A DNA stretch of 64,000 bases from Verrucomicrobiota bacterium (GTDB lineage Bacteria; Verrucomicrobiota; Verrucomicrobiia; Opitutales; UBA953): positions 1 to 64,000 of the forward strand of contig VHDL01000012.1 of the NCBI GenBank assembly GCA_016871415.1. The letters are read 5' to 3'. Shown one piece after another: positions 46,868 to 57,592 of the stretch. Every line of letters begins with the position of its first letter. Position 1 is the first letter of the stretch. The notes below the pieces were generated by a model. It was not told where the DNA came from. It searched no databases and saw nothing but the letters and a program-made list of their open reading frames with translations. The position numbers were made by a program, and so were the translations under genes.

Positions 46868-48126
46868 CGCGGCGCGTTGAGCCGGTCCTGCAGCGCGTCG
46901 CGGCGGCGGCCGGAATGGCGGGCGATGACCTCGCCCACTAGGTAGAGCGACCCGAGCACGACGACGGCCTCGCCCGGCGCGGCGCAACGTCCCGACGCGG
47001 GGAAGAGGTCGGCCGTGCGCGCGACCGACGCCTCGCCGCGGAAGGCCGCGGGCACCAGAGCGAGAAGCTCGGCGGGGTCACACGCGCGCTCATCGTCAGC
47101 ACGCACGAAGATGAGCCGGCCGGCGTGGCGGGCGGCCGCCTCGACCAGCGGACGGGCGCGCGCCGCGCCGAGCGCGCCCAAGATGACCGTCGGGGAACCA
47201 AGCCCGGCGAGGAGCGCCTCGGCCGCGCGGGCGCCCTCCTCATTGTGAGCGCCGTCGACGACGAGGACGCGGCTGTCACCAAGGGGCAGCCGTTGCCAGC
47301 GTCCCTCCCAGGTCACCGAGCGCAGCGCCTCGCGCGCGACGTCGTCCCTCACGGGCAGTCGGGCAGCAAGCTCGCACGCGAGCAGGGCCGCGCCGGCGTT
47401 GCGCCGCTGATGGTCGCCAGCCATGCCGCACTCCGGCAGGCCGTCACGGAAACGTTCACGGACGAGGTGCAACGGCGCGCCGACTTCCGCGGCGCGGGCC
47501 TGCACTGCCGCCTCGGCCTCGGGCGGCAGGTCGGCCATGACGCAGGGCGCGCCGGGCTTGATGATGCCGGCCTTCTCCCGGGCGATGTCCGCGTACGTCG
47601 GGCCTAGGAATTCCTGGTGGTCGAGCCCGATGGACGTGATGACGGTAACCTCCGGCACGCAGACATTGGTCGCGTCGAGACGGCCGCCGAGCCCGGTCTC
47701 CAGGATGTTGACCTCGGTGCGTCGCTCGCGGAACTCGAGCAGCGCCGCGGCGGTGATCAGCTCGAAGAACGTCGGCGCGAGGTCCGCGTCCTGCGCCGCG
47801 AGCGCGTCGTGATGCGGCCGGAGCGCCTCGGCGAGCTCGGCCACGCGCGCCTCGGTGACCGCCTGCCGCCCGACCCGGATGCGTTCGCCGACCGAGACCA
47901 GGTGCGGACTCGTGTAGAGCCCCGTCAGACGGCCGTGCGCGCGTTGCACCGCCTCGATCATCGCGCACGTGGAGCCCTTGCCGTTGGTGCCCGCGACGTG
48001 GAAGCAGGGGGCGGCGAGCTCGGGCCGGCCGAGCCGGTCGGAGAGCGCGCGCATGCGTTCGACCCCGAGCCGCGAGCCCAGGTTGCGCAGTCCGGTCAGC
48101 CAGCGGATCGTTGCGTCCGCGTCCAT
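46864..48126 (-). CDS. folC: Folylpolyglutamate synthase / dihydrofolate synthase
   Basis: 420 residues. It adds glutamate to folates. The P-loop HVAGTNGKGSTCAM is at residues 43-56; LYTSPHLVSVGERIRV, NILETGLGGRLDATN and the C-terminal VVDGAHNEEGARA are the Mur-ligase-like motifs of FolC. accD ends 10 bp upstream on the same strand, as the accD-folC order seen in many bacteria. It overlaps the pseudouridine synthase by 4 bp. Confidence 0.96.
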   Translation of the reverse strand: MDADATIRWLTGLRNLGSRLGVERMRALSDRLGRPELAAPCFHVAGTNGKGSTCAMIEAVQRAHGRLTGLYTSPHLVSVGERIRVGRQAVTEARVAELAEALRPHHDALAAQDADLAPTFFELITAAALLEFRERRTEVNILETGLGGRLDATNVCVPEVTVITSIGLDHQEFLGPTYADIAREKAGIIKPGAPCVMADLPPEAEAAVQARAAEVGAPLHLVRERFRDGLPECGMAGDHQRRNAGAALLACELAARLPVRDDVAREALRSVTWEGRWQRLPLGDSRVLVVDGAHNEEGARAAEALLAGLGSPTVILGALGAARARPLVEAAARHAGRLIFVRADDERACDPAELLALVPAAFRGEASVARTADLFPASGRCAAPGEAVVVLGSLYLVGEVIARHSGRRRDALQDRLNAPR

Positions 48127-48136
48127 CGGCGCTGGA

Positions 48137-49006
48137 TCAGGCCGCGTGGGCGCGGGTCGGCCGGCGGCGGGCGTGGGTAAAGGCGCGGAGCAGACTGGAG
48201 AGCCTGGCCTTCATCTCCTTGCGCTCGACGATCATGTCGATGAGGCCGCGCTTGAGCAGGAACTCCGAGGTCTGGAAGCTGTCGGGCAGGTCCTGGTTGG
48301 TCGTCTCCTTGATGACGCGCGCGCCGGCGAAGCCGATGAGCGCGCCGGGCTCGGCCACGATGACGTCGCCGAGCGTGGCGTAGCTGGCCATCACGCCCGC
48401 CATGGTGGGATTGGTGAGCACGGCGACGTAGGGCAGGCCGGCCTCGCGCAGGCGCGCGAGCGCGGCGGACGTCTTGGCCATCTGCATGAGGGAGAGGATG
48501 CCCTCCTGCATGCGGGCTCCGCCCGAGGCGCAGACGACGACGCAGGGGCACTTCATCTTGAGCGCGCGCTCGATGGCGCGGGTGACCTTCTCGCCGGCGA
48601 CCGAGCCCATCGACGCGCCCATGAAGGCGAAGTCCATGACGGCGAGGCTGACCGGCAGGCCGTCCATCCGGCCGTGGCCGCAGATGACGGAATCGCGCAG
48701 GCCGGACTTCTTCTGGTGCTGGGCGACGCGCTCGGGATAGGATCCGCCGGCGGTGAACTTCAGGGGGTCGCGGGAGACGAGGCGGGCGTCGGTCTCCTTC
48801 CAGGTGCCCTCGTCGATGAGGAGCTCGATGCGGCGGCGGGCGGGCAGGCGCTCATGGTAGCCGGAGACCGGGAAGACGTTCCAGTTGGCCTCGAGGTCCT
48901 TGGTGTAGACCATCTCGCCGGTCGACGGGCACTTCACCCAGAGCCCGGCGGGGATGTCCTTCTTCTTGGGAGTCGGGGTGTGGGTGCGCTTGCGGAAGAC
49001 GGCCAT
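48137..49006 (-). CDS. accD: Acetyl-CoA carboxylase carboxyltransferase β subunit with degenerate zinc ribbon
   Basis: 289 residues. With AccA it transfers carboxyl from biotin to acetyl-CoA in fatty-acid synthesis. The crotonase-fold core is intact: [34 protein letters not shown], then [14 protein letters not shown] and [17 protein letters not shown]. In the N-terminal zinc ribbon only Cys 26 remains; the other three ligand positions, aligned on the E. coli protein, are Thr 29, Phe 45 and Ser 48. The rest of the ribbon aligns well, so this is substitution and not deletion. accD and folC are probably cotranscribed. Confidence 0.93.
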   Translation of the reverse strand: MAVFRKRTHTPTPKKKDIPAGLWVKCPSTGEMVYTKDLEANWNVFPVSGYHERLPARRRIELLIDEGTWKETDARLVSRDPLKFTAGGSYPERVAQHQKKSGLRDSVICGHGRMDGLPVSLAVMDFAFMGASMGSVAGEKVTRAIERALKMKCPCVVVCASGGARMQEGILSLMQMAKTSAALARLREAGLPYVAVLTNPTMAGVMASYATLGDVIVAEPGALIGFAGARVIKETTNQDLPDSFQTSEFLLKRGLIDMIVERKEMKARLSSLLRAFTHARRRPTRAHAA

Positions 49007-49102
49007 GACTGGGAGGTCAGGAGGTTGGCGGTTTGGAGGCAGCGGCGGAAGGCGAAAACCTCCGTGCCAACGGCCAAAACGCCTTAAAACGGACTTTTTC
49101 GG

Positions 49103-50482
49103 TCAACGGCGGGGCGTTCCGGCCAGACGCTCGAGGAGGAGTCCGTAGGCCTTGATGGCACGTTCGGCCATCTTGAGCTCGAAATTTTCGTCCGGGGCGT
49201 GGAGGCGGGACTCCGGCGTGAAGAGACCAATCATCACCGAATCGAGCCCGGTCTCACGGCGGATGTCACCGATGATGGGCACGCTGCCGCCTTCGCGGAG
49301 GTAGAGCGGCGGCCGGCCGAAGGCCTCGGCGACCGCGCGGTCGGCCTCGCGGAACGCGCGGGCGAGCACGGGGTTCTGGTCCGCGGGCGTGTTGGGCCGG
49401 TCGGGCGGGCAGACGAAGTAGGCGGGGTTGCCCTGCATCTCGCGTATCTCGACACGCACGCCCTTGGGAGCGCGGGCGCGCACGGCCTCGGAGACGCGGC
49501 GGAAGATGTCGACGGGGTCCTGCCCCGGCACGAGGCGGCAGGTGAGTTTGGCGAAGACGCGCGAAGGGATGACGGTCTTGGTGCCGGCGCCCTGGTAGCC
49601 GCCACCGATGCCGTTGAACTCGAGCGTCGGCCCAAAGCGCACGGCCTCGAGTCCGTCCATGCCGGGGCCGGGGTGCAGCTCGTCCACGCCCAGCGAGCGG
49701 CGGAAGTCGTCCTCCGAGAGCGGGTAGCGGCGCAGCTCGTCGCGTTCCCAGCGGGCGGGGGCCTCGACCCCTTCGTAGAAACCCTCCACCGCCACGGCGT
49801 TGTCGGCGTCGTGGAGGGACGCGCAGAGTTCTGTCAGCGCCTGGATGGGGTTGTAGACCGCACCGCCGAAGAGTCCCGAGTGCAGGTCGGACTTGGGGCC
49901 GACCAGGCCGATCTCCATTCCCACCAGTCCGCGGAGACCGGTCGTGATGACGATCTGGTCGGGGCTCGGGCTGGCGGTGTCGGAGAGGATGACGCAGTCG
50001 GCCTCGGCCAGCTCGGCCTTCCTTGCGTGGAGGAACTCCGGGAAGCTCGGCGAGCCGATCTCCTCCTCGCCCTCGATGAGGAACGTGATGCGCAGCGGGA
50101 GGTCGGGTCGCCGGCGGAGCAGCTCGGCCAGCGCGGCTACGGCGACGAGGTGCGGACCCTTATTGTCGGCGGTGCCCCGGCCCCAGATGCGACCGTCGCG
50201 CACGACGGGCTCAAAGGCGGGCGTGGTCCAGAGGTCCAGCGGATCCGCGGGCTGGACGTCGTAGTGGCCGTAGAGCACGACGTGGGGCCATTCGGCCGGC
50301 CCGCGGCGACGGCCAATCACGACCGGGTGCAGCGGCGTGGGGACTACTTCGACCTCGAGCCCCGCCTGGCGAAGCAGCCCACAGCAGTGTTCCCGGGCGC
50401 CCTCCATCCCCGCACGGAAGGCGGCATCGGTCGAGACACTGGCGTGCCTGACGTATTCGGTGAGCTCCCGGACAAAATCCAT
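49103..50482 (-). CDS. M20-family metallopeptidase (dipeptidase)
   Basis: 459 residues. Zinc-binding motifs: VVLYGHYDVQP near residue 80, the bridging Asp in WGRGTADNKG near 110, and EGEEEIGSP near 145; the final His is in FTPESRLHAPDENF near 430. The dimerisation (lid) domain lies between about 190 and 330 with LHSGLFGG. These enzymes split dipeptides. ATG 50482 is preceded by GGAGG at a normal distance, one of the few clear ribosome sites; the frame is open far upstream. Divergent from tyrS. Confidence 0.9.
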   Translation of the reverse strand: MDFVRELTEYVRHASVSTDAAFRAGMEGAREHCCGLLRQAGLEVEVVPTPLHPVVIGRRRGPAEWPHVVLYGHYDVQPADPLDLWTTPAFEPVVRDGRIWGRGTADNKGPHLVAVAALAELLRRRPDLPLRITFLIEGEEEIGSPSFPEFLHARKAELAEADCVILSDTASPSPDQIVITTGLRGLVGMEIGLVGPKSDLHSGLFGGAVYNPIQALTELCASLHDADNAVAVEGFYEGVEAPARWERDELRRYPLSEDDFRRSLGVDELHPGPGMDGLEAVRFGPTLEFNGIGGGYQGAGTKTVIPSRVFAKLTCRLVPGQDPVDIFRRVSEAVRARAPKGVRVEIREMQGNPAYFVCPPDRPNTPADQNPVLARAFREADRAVAEAFGRPPLYLREGGSVPIIGDIRRETGLDSVMIGLFTPESRLHAPDENFELKMAERAIKAYGLLLERLAGTPRR

Positions 50483-50621
50483 ACCTCCATTAGGAGCCGG
50501 AACCCCGCGAAGGGCAAGGGTCCGGGCGAGTTGACCGGCTGACATAACGGCCGGCCGGGGGCCGCCTCCGGCCGAGCCAATTTGGACTTCTCCCCGGGGG
50601 CGGGTTGGGGAACATTGGGCC

Positions 50622-51809
50622 ATGTCCCCTGAAGAGCAGCTGCAGCGCATGCGCGCCCGCGCCGAGAAGTTCATCGGCGGCGAGGGCGTGCTCAGGCGCC
50701 TCAAGGAGGGACGCCGCCTGCGCGTGAAGCTGGGCGTCGACCCAACCCGTCCCGACCTGACCTTCGGGCACATGGTCGTCTTCCGGAAGCTGCGCGAGTT
50801 CCAGGACATGGGCCATCAGGCCGTCCTGATCATCGGCGACTACACCACGCGCATCGGCGACCCCACCGGCAAGTCCGAGACCCGGCCCGTGCTCAGCGAG
50901 GCCGAGATCGAGGAGAACGCCCGCACGTACCTCGACCAGGCCTTCCGCATCCTCGACCCGGGGAAGACCGAAGTCCGCCGCAACAGCGAGTGGTTCGGGA
51001 AGATGTCCTTCCTCGACGCCCTGCAGCTCAGCCGCCGGATGACCGTGGCGCAGATGCTCGCGCGGGACGACTTCGCCAAGCGTCACGCCGCCAATGTCCC
51101 CATCTCCCTCGTCGAGTTCCTCTACCCCCTCCTGCAGGGACACGATTCCGTCGAGCTTAAGGCCGACGTCGAGATTGGCGGCAGCGACCAGCTCTTCAAC
51201 ATGCTCGTCGGCCGCGACCTCCAAGAGCAGCACGGGCAGCCGCCGCAGGCCGTCCTCGGCATGCCCCTGCTCGTCGGACTCGACGGCGATAAGAAGATGT
51301 CGAAGAGCCTCGGCAACTACATCGCCTTCAACCATCCCGCCAAGGACATGTTCGGGCGCATCATGTCGGTGCCCGACGCCACCATGTGGGCCTACTACGA
51401 CCTCCTCCTGCTGGCCGCGGCGGCCGAGGTCGCGGAGCTCAGGGTCCTCCACCCGATGGAGGCCAAGAAGCGCCTTGCCGCGCGTCTCACGGACATATTC
51501 CACGGCGAGGGCGCCGGCGCGCGTGAGCGGGCCGAGTTCGAGAACGTCTTCTCCAAGGGCGGCGTGCGCAGCGACATGCCCGAGTTCGCCTGGGACGCCC
51601 TCTCCGGCGGCGCGGCCGAGGTCGGCATCGTCGACCTGCTCGCCGCGACGAACCTCTTCCCCTCCAAGAAGGAGATTCGCCGCCTGATCGAGGGCGGCGC
51701 CGTCCGCCTAGGCGAGGAGAAGGTCGCGGACCCCGCCCGCAAGGTCGCCCGACCGGCGGGAGAGCTCGTCATCCAGGCCGGCAAGCGGACCTTCCTGAAG
51801 GTGAAATGA
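50622..51809 (+). CDS. tyrS: Tyrosyl-tRNA synthetase
   Basis: 395 residues. Class I synthetase. The HIGH-like motif is PDLTFGHM near residue 46, KMSKS is at about 225, and the tyrosine-binding IIGDYTTRIGDPTGKS is intact. The 395-residue length and a C-terminal S4 RNA-binding domain (SKKEIRRLIEGGAVRLGEEKV) match the bacterial TyrZ-like subtype. ATG 50622 begins the alignment. A hairpin follows the stop and then dnaE. Confidence 0.95.
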   Translation: MSPEEQLQRMRARAEKFIGGEGVLRRLKEGRRLRVKLGVDPTRPDLTFGHMVVFRKLREFQDMGHQAVLIIGDYTTRIGDPTGKSETRPVLSEAEIEENARTYLDQAFRILDPGKTEVRRNSEWFGKMSFLDALQLSRRMTVAQMLARDDFAKRHAANVPISLVEFLYPLLQGHDSVELKADVEIGGSDQLFNMLVGRDLQEQHGQPPQAVLGMPLLVGLDGDKKMSKSLGNYIAFNHPAKDMFGRIMSVPDATMWAYYDLLLLAAAAEVAELRVLHPMEAKKRLAARLTDIFHGEGAGARERAEFENVFSKGGVRSDMPEFAWDALSGGAAEVGIVDLLAATNLFPSKKEIRRLIEGGAVRLGEEKVADPARKVARPAGELVIQAGKRTFLKVK

Positions 51810-51813
51810 CCCG

Positions 51814-51836
51814 GGGCCGCCGTCGCGGCCCTTTGC
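51814..51836 (+). terminator. Terminator after tyrS
   Basis: GGGCCGC (51814-51820) pairs with GCGGCCC (51825-51831) around CGTC, followed by TTTGCCC. The stem is perfect, the U run short. 4 bp after the tyrS stop. Confidence 0.65.
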
Positions 51837-51866
51837 CCTTCCCCATCCCCCGCGGGCGTCCCTAAG

Positions 51867-54800
51867 ATGGCCTTCCCCAGCATGGCCGCCGAGCACGAGA
51901 GCCGCGACTTCGTCCACCTGCACGTCCACACGGACTACAGCATGCTCGACGGCTGCAGCCGCATCGACCGCCTGATGGAGCGCGCCTGCGACATGAACAT
52001 GCGTGCGGTGGCCATCACCGACCACGGGAACCTCTTCGGCCTTTTCGACTTCTGGAACGAAGCCCAGCAGCGCTCCAAGGGCGGCGTGAAGCTCAAACCC
52101 ATCCTTGGCTGCGAGCTCTACCTCGTCTGGGACCATGCGCTCACCGACAAGCCCGACCGCCGCGAACACCGCTACTACCACATGGGCGTGCTGGCCCGCA
52201 GCTTCAAGGGCTACCAGAACCTGACCAAGCTCGTCTCCGACGCGCACGTCCGCGGCCTACACTACAAGCCGCGTACCGACCTGACGCAGCTGGCCGCCCA
52301 CGCCGACGGTCTGATCGGCTTCTCCGGCTGCCTGCAGGGCGTCATCCCGCAGCACCTGCTCAAGGACGACTGGGAGGGCGCGCGCAGAGCGTGCGGGCGC
52401 TTCGTGGAGATCTTCGGCCGCGAAAATTTCGTGATTGAGATCATGGACCACGGCATCGAGGAGCAAAAGCGCATCATCGCGCCGCTGCTCCGCCTGGCCG
52501 AGGAGTTCCGCCTGCGCGTCGTGGCCACCAACGACGTGCACTACGTCGGCGAAGGCGACGCCACCGCCCACGATGCCATGCTCTGCATTCAGACCGGGGC
52601 GCGCCTAGCCGACGAGCGGCGCATGCGCTACCCCGCGCGCGAGTTCTACCTCAAGAGCGAGGCCGAGATGCGGCGCGTTTTCTCCGAGGTGCCCGAGGCG
52701 ATCCCCAACACCGTGGCGATCGCCGAGATGTGCGACGTGAAGCTGCCCGTGGGGGAGAACAACTACCCCGTCTACGTCTTCCCGCCCGAGGCGCGCCCGA
52801 AGCCCGCGGCGAAGTTCGACGTCATCCTTGACGAATACGAAAGACTGAAGAACGGGCTGCTCACGGCCCAGAGCAAGGAGGCCGCGTTCAAGGTGGACGA
52901 GGCCGCGCGCGCCAAGATGCGGGCCAACGGCTCCTACCTGCTCGAGCAGGTGAAGCGCGGGCTGAAGGACCGCTACGGCGTGGATTACGACCAGCCCGCC
53001 TCCTGGAAGGACGAGAAGGCCCCGGGACCCGGCCGTGCTAGCCCCGCGGAGCTCTGCCGACGCGTCGACTTCGAACTCGGCGTCATCGCCGGCACGGGCT
53101 TCGTCGACTACTTCCTCATCGTCTGGGACTTCATCGACTGGGCGCGCCGGCAGGACATCCCCGTCGGCCCCGGCCGCGGCTCGGGCGCGGGATCCATCGT
53201 GGCCTTCTGCCTGAAGATCACCGACATCGATCCCATCCGGTTCGGCCTGCTCTTCGAGCGCTTCCTCAACCCCGAGCGCGTCTCCGCGCCCGACTTCGAC
53301 ATCGACTTCTGCATGCGCCGCCGCGACGAGGTCGTAGCCTACGTGCGCCGCAAGTACGGCGAGGATCGCGTGGCGAACATCATCACCTTCGGCACCTTCG
53401 GGGCTAAGATGGTGGTGCGCGACCTGGCCCGCATCCGTGACCTGCCCTTCGTCGAGACCAACCGCCTGGCCAAGCTCGTCCCGGACGACATCAACATCTC
53501 GCTGGAGGACGCGCTCAGAAAGTCGAACGAGCTGAGCGCCGAGGTGGAGGCCAACCCGCAGGCGGCGGAGATCGTCGAGACCGGTCGCGTCATCGAGGGC
53601 ATGGTGCGCAACTCGGGCAAGCACGCCTGCGGCATGATCATCGCCGACCGCCCGCTGACCGACATCATCCCCGTGACGATGCAGGAGGGCGACCTCACCA
53701 CGCAGTACGCCAAGGACCCAGTCGAGAAGCTCGGGCTGCTGAAGATGGACTTCCTCGGACTGAAGACGCTCACGGTCATCGACGACGCGCAGCGCCTCGT
53801 GCGCCGCCACCGCGGTCGGCCGGACTTTGACATCGAGAAGATGGGCTTCGAGGACGCCAGGACCTACGCCCTGCTCAACGACGCCCGCACAGTCGGCGTG
53901 TTCCAGCTCGAATCCGGGGGCATGCAGTCGCTCTGCCGGCAGTTCAGTCTCTCCTCCATCGACGAGATCGTGGCGCTCATCGCGCTCTACCGCCCGGGCC
54001 CGATGCAGTTCATCCCCGACTACGTCCGGGGCAAGAAGGACCCCTCCACAGTCAAGTACGCACACCCGCTCCTCGAGAAGGTCGCCCGCGAGACCTACGG
54101 GATCCTGGTCTACCAGGAGCAGGTGATGGAGGCGGCGCGGGTGGTGGCCGGCTACACCCTCGGCGGCGCCGACATGCTTCGCCGCGCGATGGGCAAGAAG
54201 ATCAAGGAGGAGATGGAGCAGCAGCGCTCGGTCTTCGTCGAGGGCGCCAAGGCCACGAACGGCATCGAGCGGAAGAAGGCGGAGGAAATCTTCGCCATCC
54301 TCGAGAAGTTCGCCGAGTACGGCTTCAACAAGTCGCACTCCGCGGCCTACGCCGTGCTCTCCTGGCGCACGGCCTACCTCAAGGCCAACTACCCAGTCGA
54401 GTTCATGGCCGCCGTGCTCTCCTCCGAGCAGGGCAATTCCGACAAGCTGGCGGAGTTCGTGGGCGAGGCCGAGGCGATCGGGCTCAAGATGCTCGGACCC
54501 GACGTGAACCTCTCCGACACCGACTTCACGCCGGTGCCGGCCGACAACGCCATCCGTTTCGGCCTGGGCGCGATCAAGGGCGTGGGCGACGTAGCCGCGC
54601 GCGCGGTCGTGGCGGAGCGCGCCAAGAACGGGCCCTTCCGCGACTTCTCCGAGTTCGTCGCGCGCATGGGAGACCAAGACGTCAACGCGCGCACGCTCGA
54701 CTGCCTGATCCGGGCCGGCGCCTTCGACGGCACGGGCGAGGACCGCCAGCACCTGGTCGACTCGGTCGAGTCGGTGCGCCGCCATCACTCGACAGAGCGC

Positions 54801-55625
54801 AAGGAGCGCGCGTCCGGCCAGGGCAGCCTCTTCGACATGCTGGCCGGCGACGCTGCGGGCGACGTGCGCCAGGCCGACCTGATCATCCGCCGCTCGGCGC
54901 CGATGCCCAAGCTCGAGAAGCTCAACGGCGAGAGGCAGCTGCTCGGCTTCTACCTCAGCGGGCATCCGTTGGCGGACTACCACGGCCTCGACGAGGCGGT
55001 GGCGACGCTGACCGGCCCGCCGGAGCGGCTCGAACTGGACCGCAAGGAGCGGCACCCAGTGCGCCTGTGCGGCATCGTGAGCATGCTCGAGAAGAAGATC
55101 TCGAAGAAGGACAACCGCCCCTGGGCCCTCTTCCAGGTCGCCACCCGCTCGGCCACGGTGCCGGTGATGATGTTCTCCGAGGCCTACGAGGCGGCCGCGG
55201 CCCTGAAGGAGGGCGAGCTACCGCTGCTCATGGACGGCTCGCACGTGATCGTCGACGCCCGCCTGGTCTTCCGCGAGGAACGCGAGGAGTGGATGGTGAA
55301 CGCGCACGCCATCCGTCCGCTGCGGACCGCGCCGGGGCTACTCAAGAAGGTCCTCTTCGCGCTGCGTCCCGGCCCCGAGGCGGGCGACTTCATGGAGCGC
55401 CTGGTGAGCCACGCGCGCCGCGTCGACGGACCCACGGTCGTGCAGGTCGGCTTCGTGCAGCCGGACGGGCGCGTGCTCGTGGCCGAGGCCGCCCGTGGCA
55501 TGACGACGCGGTTCGACTTCGAGACCTACGGGGAATTCGGCCGGCATCCGGCGTGCATGGGCGTGCAGGTGGAGGCGCAGGTACCCTCCTCCCCCGCGCC
55601 CCGCAAGAACGGCCCGCGGAGCTGA
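51867..55625 (+). CDS. dnaE: DNA polymerase III α subunit
   Basis: 1252 residues. Replicative polymerase. The N-terminal PHP domain starts [13 protein letters not shown] near residue 16. The polymerase core has [16 protein letters not shown] near 433 and the catalytic Asp pair in PDFDIDFC near 474; [18 protein letters not shown] and [16 protein letters not shown] follow. The β-clamp and DNA-binding C-terminal region includes the HhH-like GLGAIKGVG near 895 and an OB-fold ([16 protein letters not shown]). There are two ATG candidates, 51867 and 51882; the first is given. It is a full-length DnaE1 type, not the shorter DnaE2. Confidence 0.97.
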   Translation: MAFPSMAAEHESRDFVHLHVHTDYSMLDGCSRIDRLMERACDMNMRAVAITDHGNLFGLFDFWNEAQQRSKGGVKLKPILGCELYLVWDHALTDKPDRREHRYYHMGVLARSFKGYQNLTKLVSDAHVRGLHYKPRTDLTQLAAHADGLIGFSGCLQGVIPQHLLKDDWEGARRACGRFVEIFGRENFVIEIMDHGIEEQKRIIAPLLRLAEEFRLRVVATNDVHYVGEGDATAHDAMLCIQTGARLADERRMRYPAREFYLKSEAEMRRVFSEVPEAIPNTVAIAEMCDVKLPVGENNYPVYVFPPEARPKPAAKFDVILDEYERLKNGLLTAQSKEAAFKVDEAARAKMRANGSYLLEQVKRGLKDRYGVDYDQPASWKDEKAPGPGRASPAELCRRVDFELGVIAGTGFVDYFLIVWDFIDWARRQDIPVGPGRGSGAGSIVAFCLKITDIDPIRFGLLFERFLNPERVSAPDFDIDFCMRRRDEVVAYVRRKYGEDRVANIITFGTFGAKMVVRDLARIRDLPFVETNRLAKLVPDDINISLEDALRKSNELSAEVEANPQAAEIVETGRVIEGMVRNSGKHACGMIIADRPLTDIIPVTMQEGDLTTQYAKDPVEKLGLLKMDFLGLKTLTVIDDAQRLVRRHRGRPDFDIEKMGFEDARTYALLNDARTVGVFQLESGGMQSLCRQFSLSSIDEIVALIALYRPGPMQFIPDYVRGKKDPSTVKYAHPLLEKVARETYGILVYQEQVMEAARVVAGYTLGGADMLRRAMGKKIKEEMEQQRSVFVEGAKATNGIERKKAEEIFAILEKFAEYGFNKSHSAAYAVLSWRTAYLKANYPVEFMAAVLSSEQGNSDKLAEFVGEAEAIGLKMLGPDVNLSDTDFTPVPADNAIRFGLGAIKGVGDVAARAVVAERAKNGPFRDFSEFVARMGDQDVNARTLDCLIRAGAFDGTGEDRQHLVDSVESVRRHHSTERKERASGQGSLFDMLAGDAAGDVRQADLIIRRSAPMPKLEKLNGERQLLGFYLSGHPLADYHGLDEAVATLTGPPERLELDRKERHPVRLCGIVSMLEKKISKKDNRPWALFQVATRSATVPVMMFSEAYEAAAALKEGELPLLMDGSHVIVDARLVFREEREEWMVNAHAIRPLRTAPGLLKKVLFALRPGPEAGDFMERLVSHARRVDGPTVVQVGFVQPDGRVLVAEAARGMTTRFDFETYGEFGRHPACMGVQVEAQVPSSPAPRKNGPRS

Positions 55626-55740
55626 CCACCGGCCTTAGGGCCTTGCCCAGCGGTACTTCCATGCAACCATGACTGGCCGAAAGTATCCCTAGTTTCTAGA
55701 ATGGGCTGGCTTAAGCCCAGCTATCTTCATGCTTTAAGCG

Positions 55741-56709
55741 ATGCGGCCGCTAAGGATTGCCTTTTCTGACTTCTGCAACGTGGTGCGGCCGGAGGACGTC
55801 GACTTTCTGCGCCCTATCAAGGCATCAAGGGCCGTTGAGTTCTTAGATTTCGGAGATGCTGATCTGCTCTTCTATTCGGACTTCGGCGAGCGGCATTGGG
55901 AGTTCAAAGGGTTGAAGGTTTATATGACCGGAGAGAACATGCTTCCAGATTTCGGGCAGTGCGACCTTGCGTTCACGCCTTTCGAATCCCCCGATGAGCC
56001 GAGGGCCGTCCGGATGCCCTACTATGCCCAGATATTGCCTAGTCTCGGCAGTCTAGTCAGGCCTACCGATTATGACGCACGCGCCCTGCTCGCCCGCGAG
56101 AAGTTCTGTTCCTTTGTCGCCAGCAATCCTCGAGGACCTGAACGCAATGCGTTCTTCCGTGCCCTCCTTCGCAGAAAGCCGGTCGATTCCGCCGGGAGAC
56201 ATTTCAACACCACGGGCTCGCGTCTCACGGATAAGCACGCCTTCCTGCTCGGCTATCGCATGAATCTGGCCTTCGAGAATACGAGATCTACCGGCTATGT
56301 GACGGAGAAACTAGTGGAGCCACTGCTGGCAGGCTGCGTACCCATCTACTGGGGGGCCCCGGACGTGACACGGGATTTCAATCCGGACTGCATGATCAAC
56401 GTCGCGGACTTCCCGGACTTTGACACCGCCATCGACCATATTCTTACGGTCGACGCGGACCCGGCGGCGCGTCTCGCGATCCTCAGCGCCCCGCCCTTCA
56501 GGGGCAACGTGGAGCCTGCCTGCCTGGCTCCGTCCTATATGGCGGACCACATCATCAAGTTGATTGATTCGGGTGCTAAGCCCGGCCGGCGCACCTACCG
56601 TCACCGTCGCTTACGTGAGCATGTCTATGGCTCCTCCCTTCGACAGAGTTGGGTGAGCGTTAAGTGCAGAATCGATGGCCTTGCCTGGCGGCTGGGCCTG
56701 CGATCCTGA
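55741..56709 (+). CDS. Glycosyltransferase family 10 (α-1,3-fucosyltransferase-like)
   Basis: 322 residues. The GT10 hallmark is very clear: LAFENTRSTGYVTEKLVEPLL then GCVPIYWGAPDV around residues 178-215, the GDP-fucose-binding region. The N-terminal half (FLDFGDADLLFYSDFGE; YMTGENMLPDFGQCDLAFTP) also fits. It would add fucose in α-1,3/4 linkage to a surface glycan. No signal peptide or membrane span; the basic C-terminal tail (RTYRHRRLREHVYG) may touch the membrane. It is the first gene of the glycan region and uses A and T more freely than the genes upstream. Confidence 0.93.
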   Translation: MRPLRIAFSDFCNVVRPEDVDFLRPIKASRAVEFLDFGDADLLFYSDFGERHWEFKGLKVYMTGENMLPDFGQCDLAFTPFESPDEPRAVRMPYYAQILPSLGSLVRPTDYDARALLAREKFCSFVASNPRGPERNAFFRALLRRKPVDSAGRHFNTTGSRLTDKHAFLLGYRMNLAFENTRSTGYVTEKLVEPLLAGCVPIYWGAPDVTRDFNPDCMINVADFPDFDTAIDHILTVDADPAARLAILSAPPFRGNVEPACLAPSYMADHIIKLIDSGAKPGRRTYRHRRLREHVYGSSLRQSWVSVKCRIDGLAWRLGLRS

Positions 56710-56727
56710 GGACCGTCCTTATACTGC

Positions 56728-57483
56728 TTAGCGCCTCGCCTGGCTACGCCTAGTACGCTCATACGCCATCGCCTCCGCGAGGAATACGTAGAAGGCGTCC
56801 TGCATCGCCCGCACGAACCCACGGGGGCCGGAGAATATCATCCGGCGGAGAAAGAGGTGCTTGAATAACGCGAGCGGGAAAACAGCGAAGACCCTGAGCG
56901 CCGAACCTCCGCGGCCGGACTTCTCCCACATGACGTTCTTGAGGGCGGCGTAGCGATTCAACTTATCCATGTAGACCGTCACCTTGTCGTAGCCCTTGTG
57001 ATGGATGATTACCCCGGGGATGGTCGGATGCCGGCCCGGGACCTCGATGTGCTCATGGACTGTATTCTCGAGATCCCAGACGGCCTGATCTCGCCGATAG
57101 ACTCGGAGGAAAGGCCGGCAATGGGAGCTGACCATGGACTCCCCCATAAATTCGTCGTCGCGGGCGATCCGGTAGCCGACTGCCGCCCCGCTCTCAATCG
57201 CCTGACGGATAAGCGGGATGGCCCCAGCGGAAAGGATTTCGTCGCCGTCCATGTTCAACAGCCATTCGTGGGCGCACCGCCGGAGCGCGAAATCCTTCTG
57301 CTTCGCGAAGCCGAGCCAGTCCTGATGAATGACCTTGGCGCCGGCCGCGCGGGCAATCTCCAAAGTCCGGTCGGTCGAGCCGCTGTCGACGACGATGATT
57401 TCATCGGCGCCGGCGCAAGAAGCGAGGACCTCTGCGAGGTGAGCCCCTTCGTTCTTGGTAATTAGGTAGACGCTCAACCCCAT
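56728..57483 (-). CDS. Glycosyltransferase family 2 (lipopolysaccharide core WaaE-like)
   Basis: 251 residues. SVYLITKNEGAHLAEVLAS at the start, the DxD-type IIVVDSGSTDRT and WLLNMDGDE, and the later DDEFMGESMVSSHCRPFLRVYRR and VHEHIEVPG match the WaaE/KdtX-like GT2 subgroup, which adds sugar to LPS core. A C-terminal hydrophobic stretch (VFAVFPLALFKHLFL) probably anchors it to the membrane. It is the only - strand gene in this part of the cluster and is divergent from the GT25 gene. Confidence 0.88.
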   Translation of the reverse strand: MGLSVYLITKNEGAHLAEVLASCAGADEIIVVDSGSTDRTLEIARAAGAKVIHQDWLGFAKQKDFALRRCAHEWLLNMDGDEILSAGAIPLIRQAIESGAAVGYRIARDDEFMGESMVSSHCRPFLRVYRRDQAVWDLENTVHEHIEVPGRHPTIPGVIIHHKGYDKVTVYMDKLNRYAALKNVMWEKSGRGGSALRVFAVFPLALFKHLFLRRMIFSGPRGFVRAMQDAFYVFLAEAMAYERTRRSQARR

Positions 57484-57592
57484 GTCGCGAGCCTTGCCAT
57501 GTAACGGACTATTGCAAGTCGGACCAAGCTGTCACGTAGCCGAAGCCCGGCTTGACGCCGAGGCTAGGTCGGCTCTGCTTTGTCTGATCACG

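Noticed and set aside
52605-55055. Very long open frame antisense to dnaE (over 800 codons)
   Set aside because: High G+C with strong third-position bias opens antisense frames by chance. The product has no family features, while the sense strand encodes all DnaE motifs. The same holds for long antisense frames over 2358-3866, 4934-6262, 8276-10768 and 25006-27279.
55702-55719. Hairpin TGGGCT/AGCCCA after dnaE as a terminator
   Set aside because: Six base pairs, 76 bp after the stop and no U tract; too weak to call.
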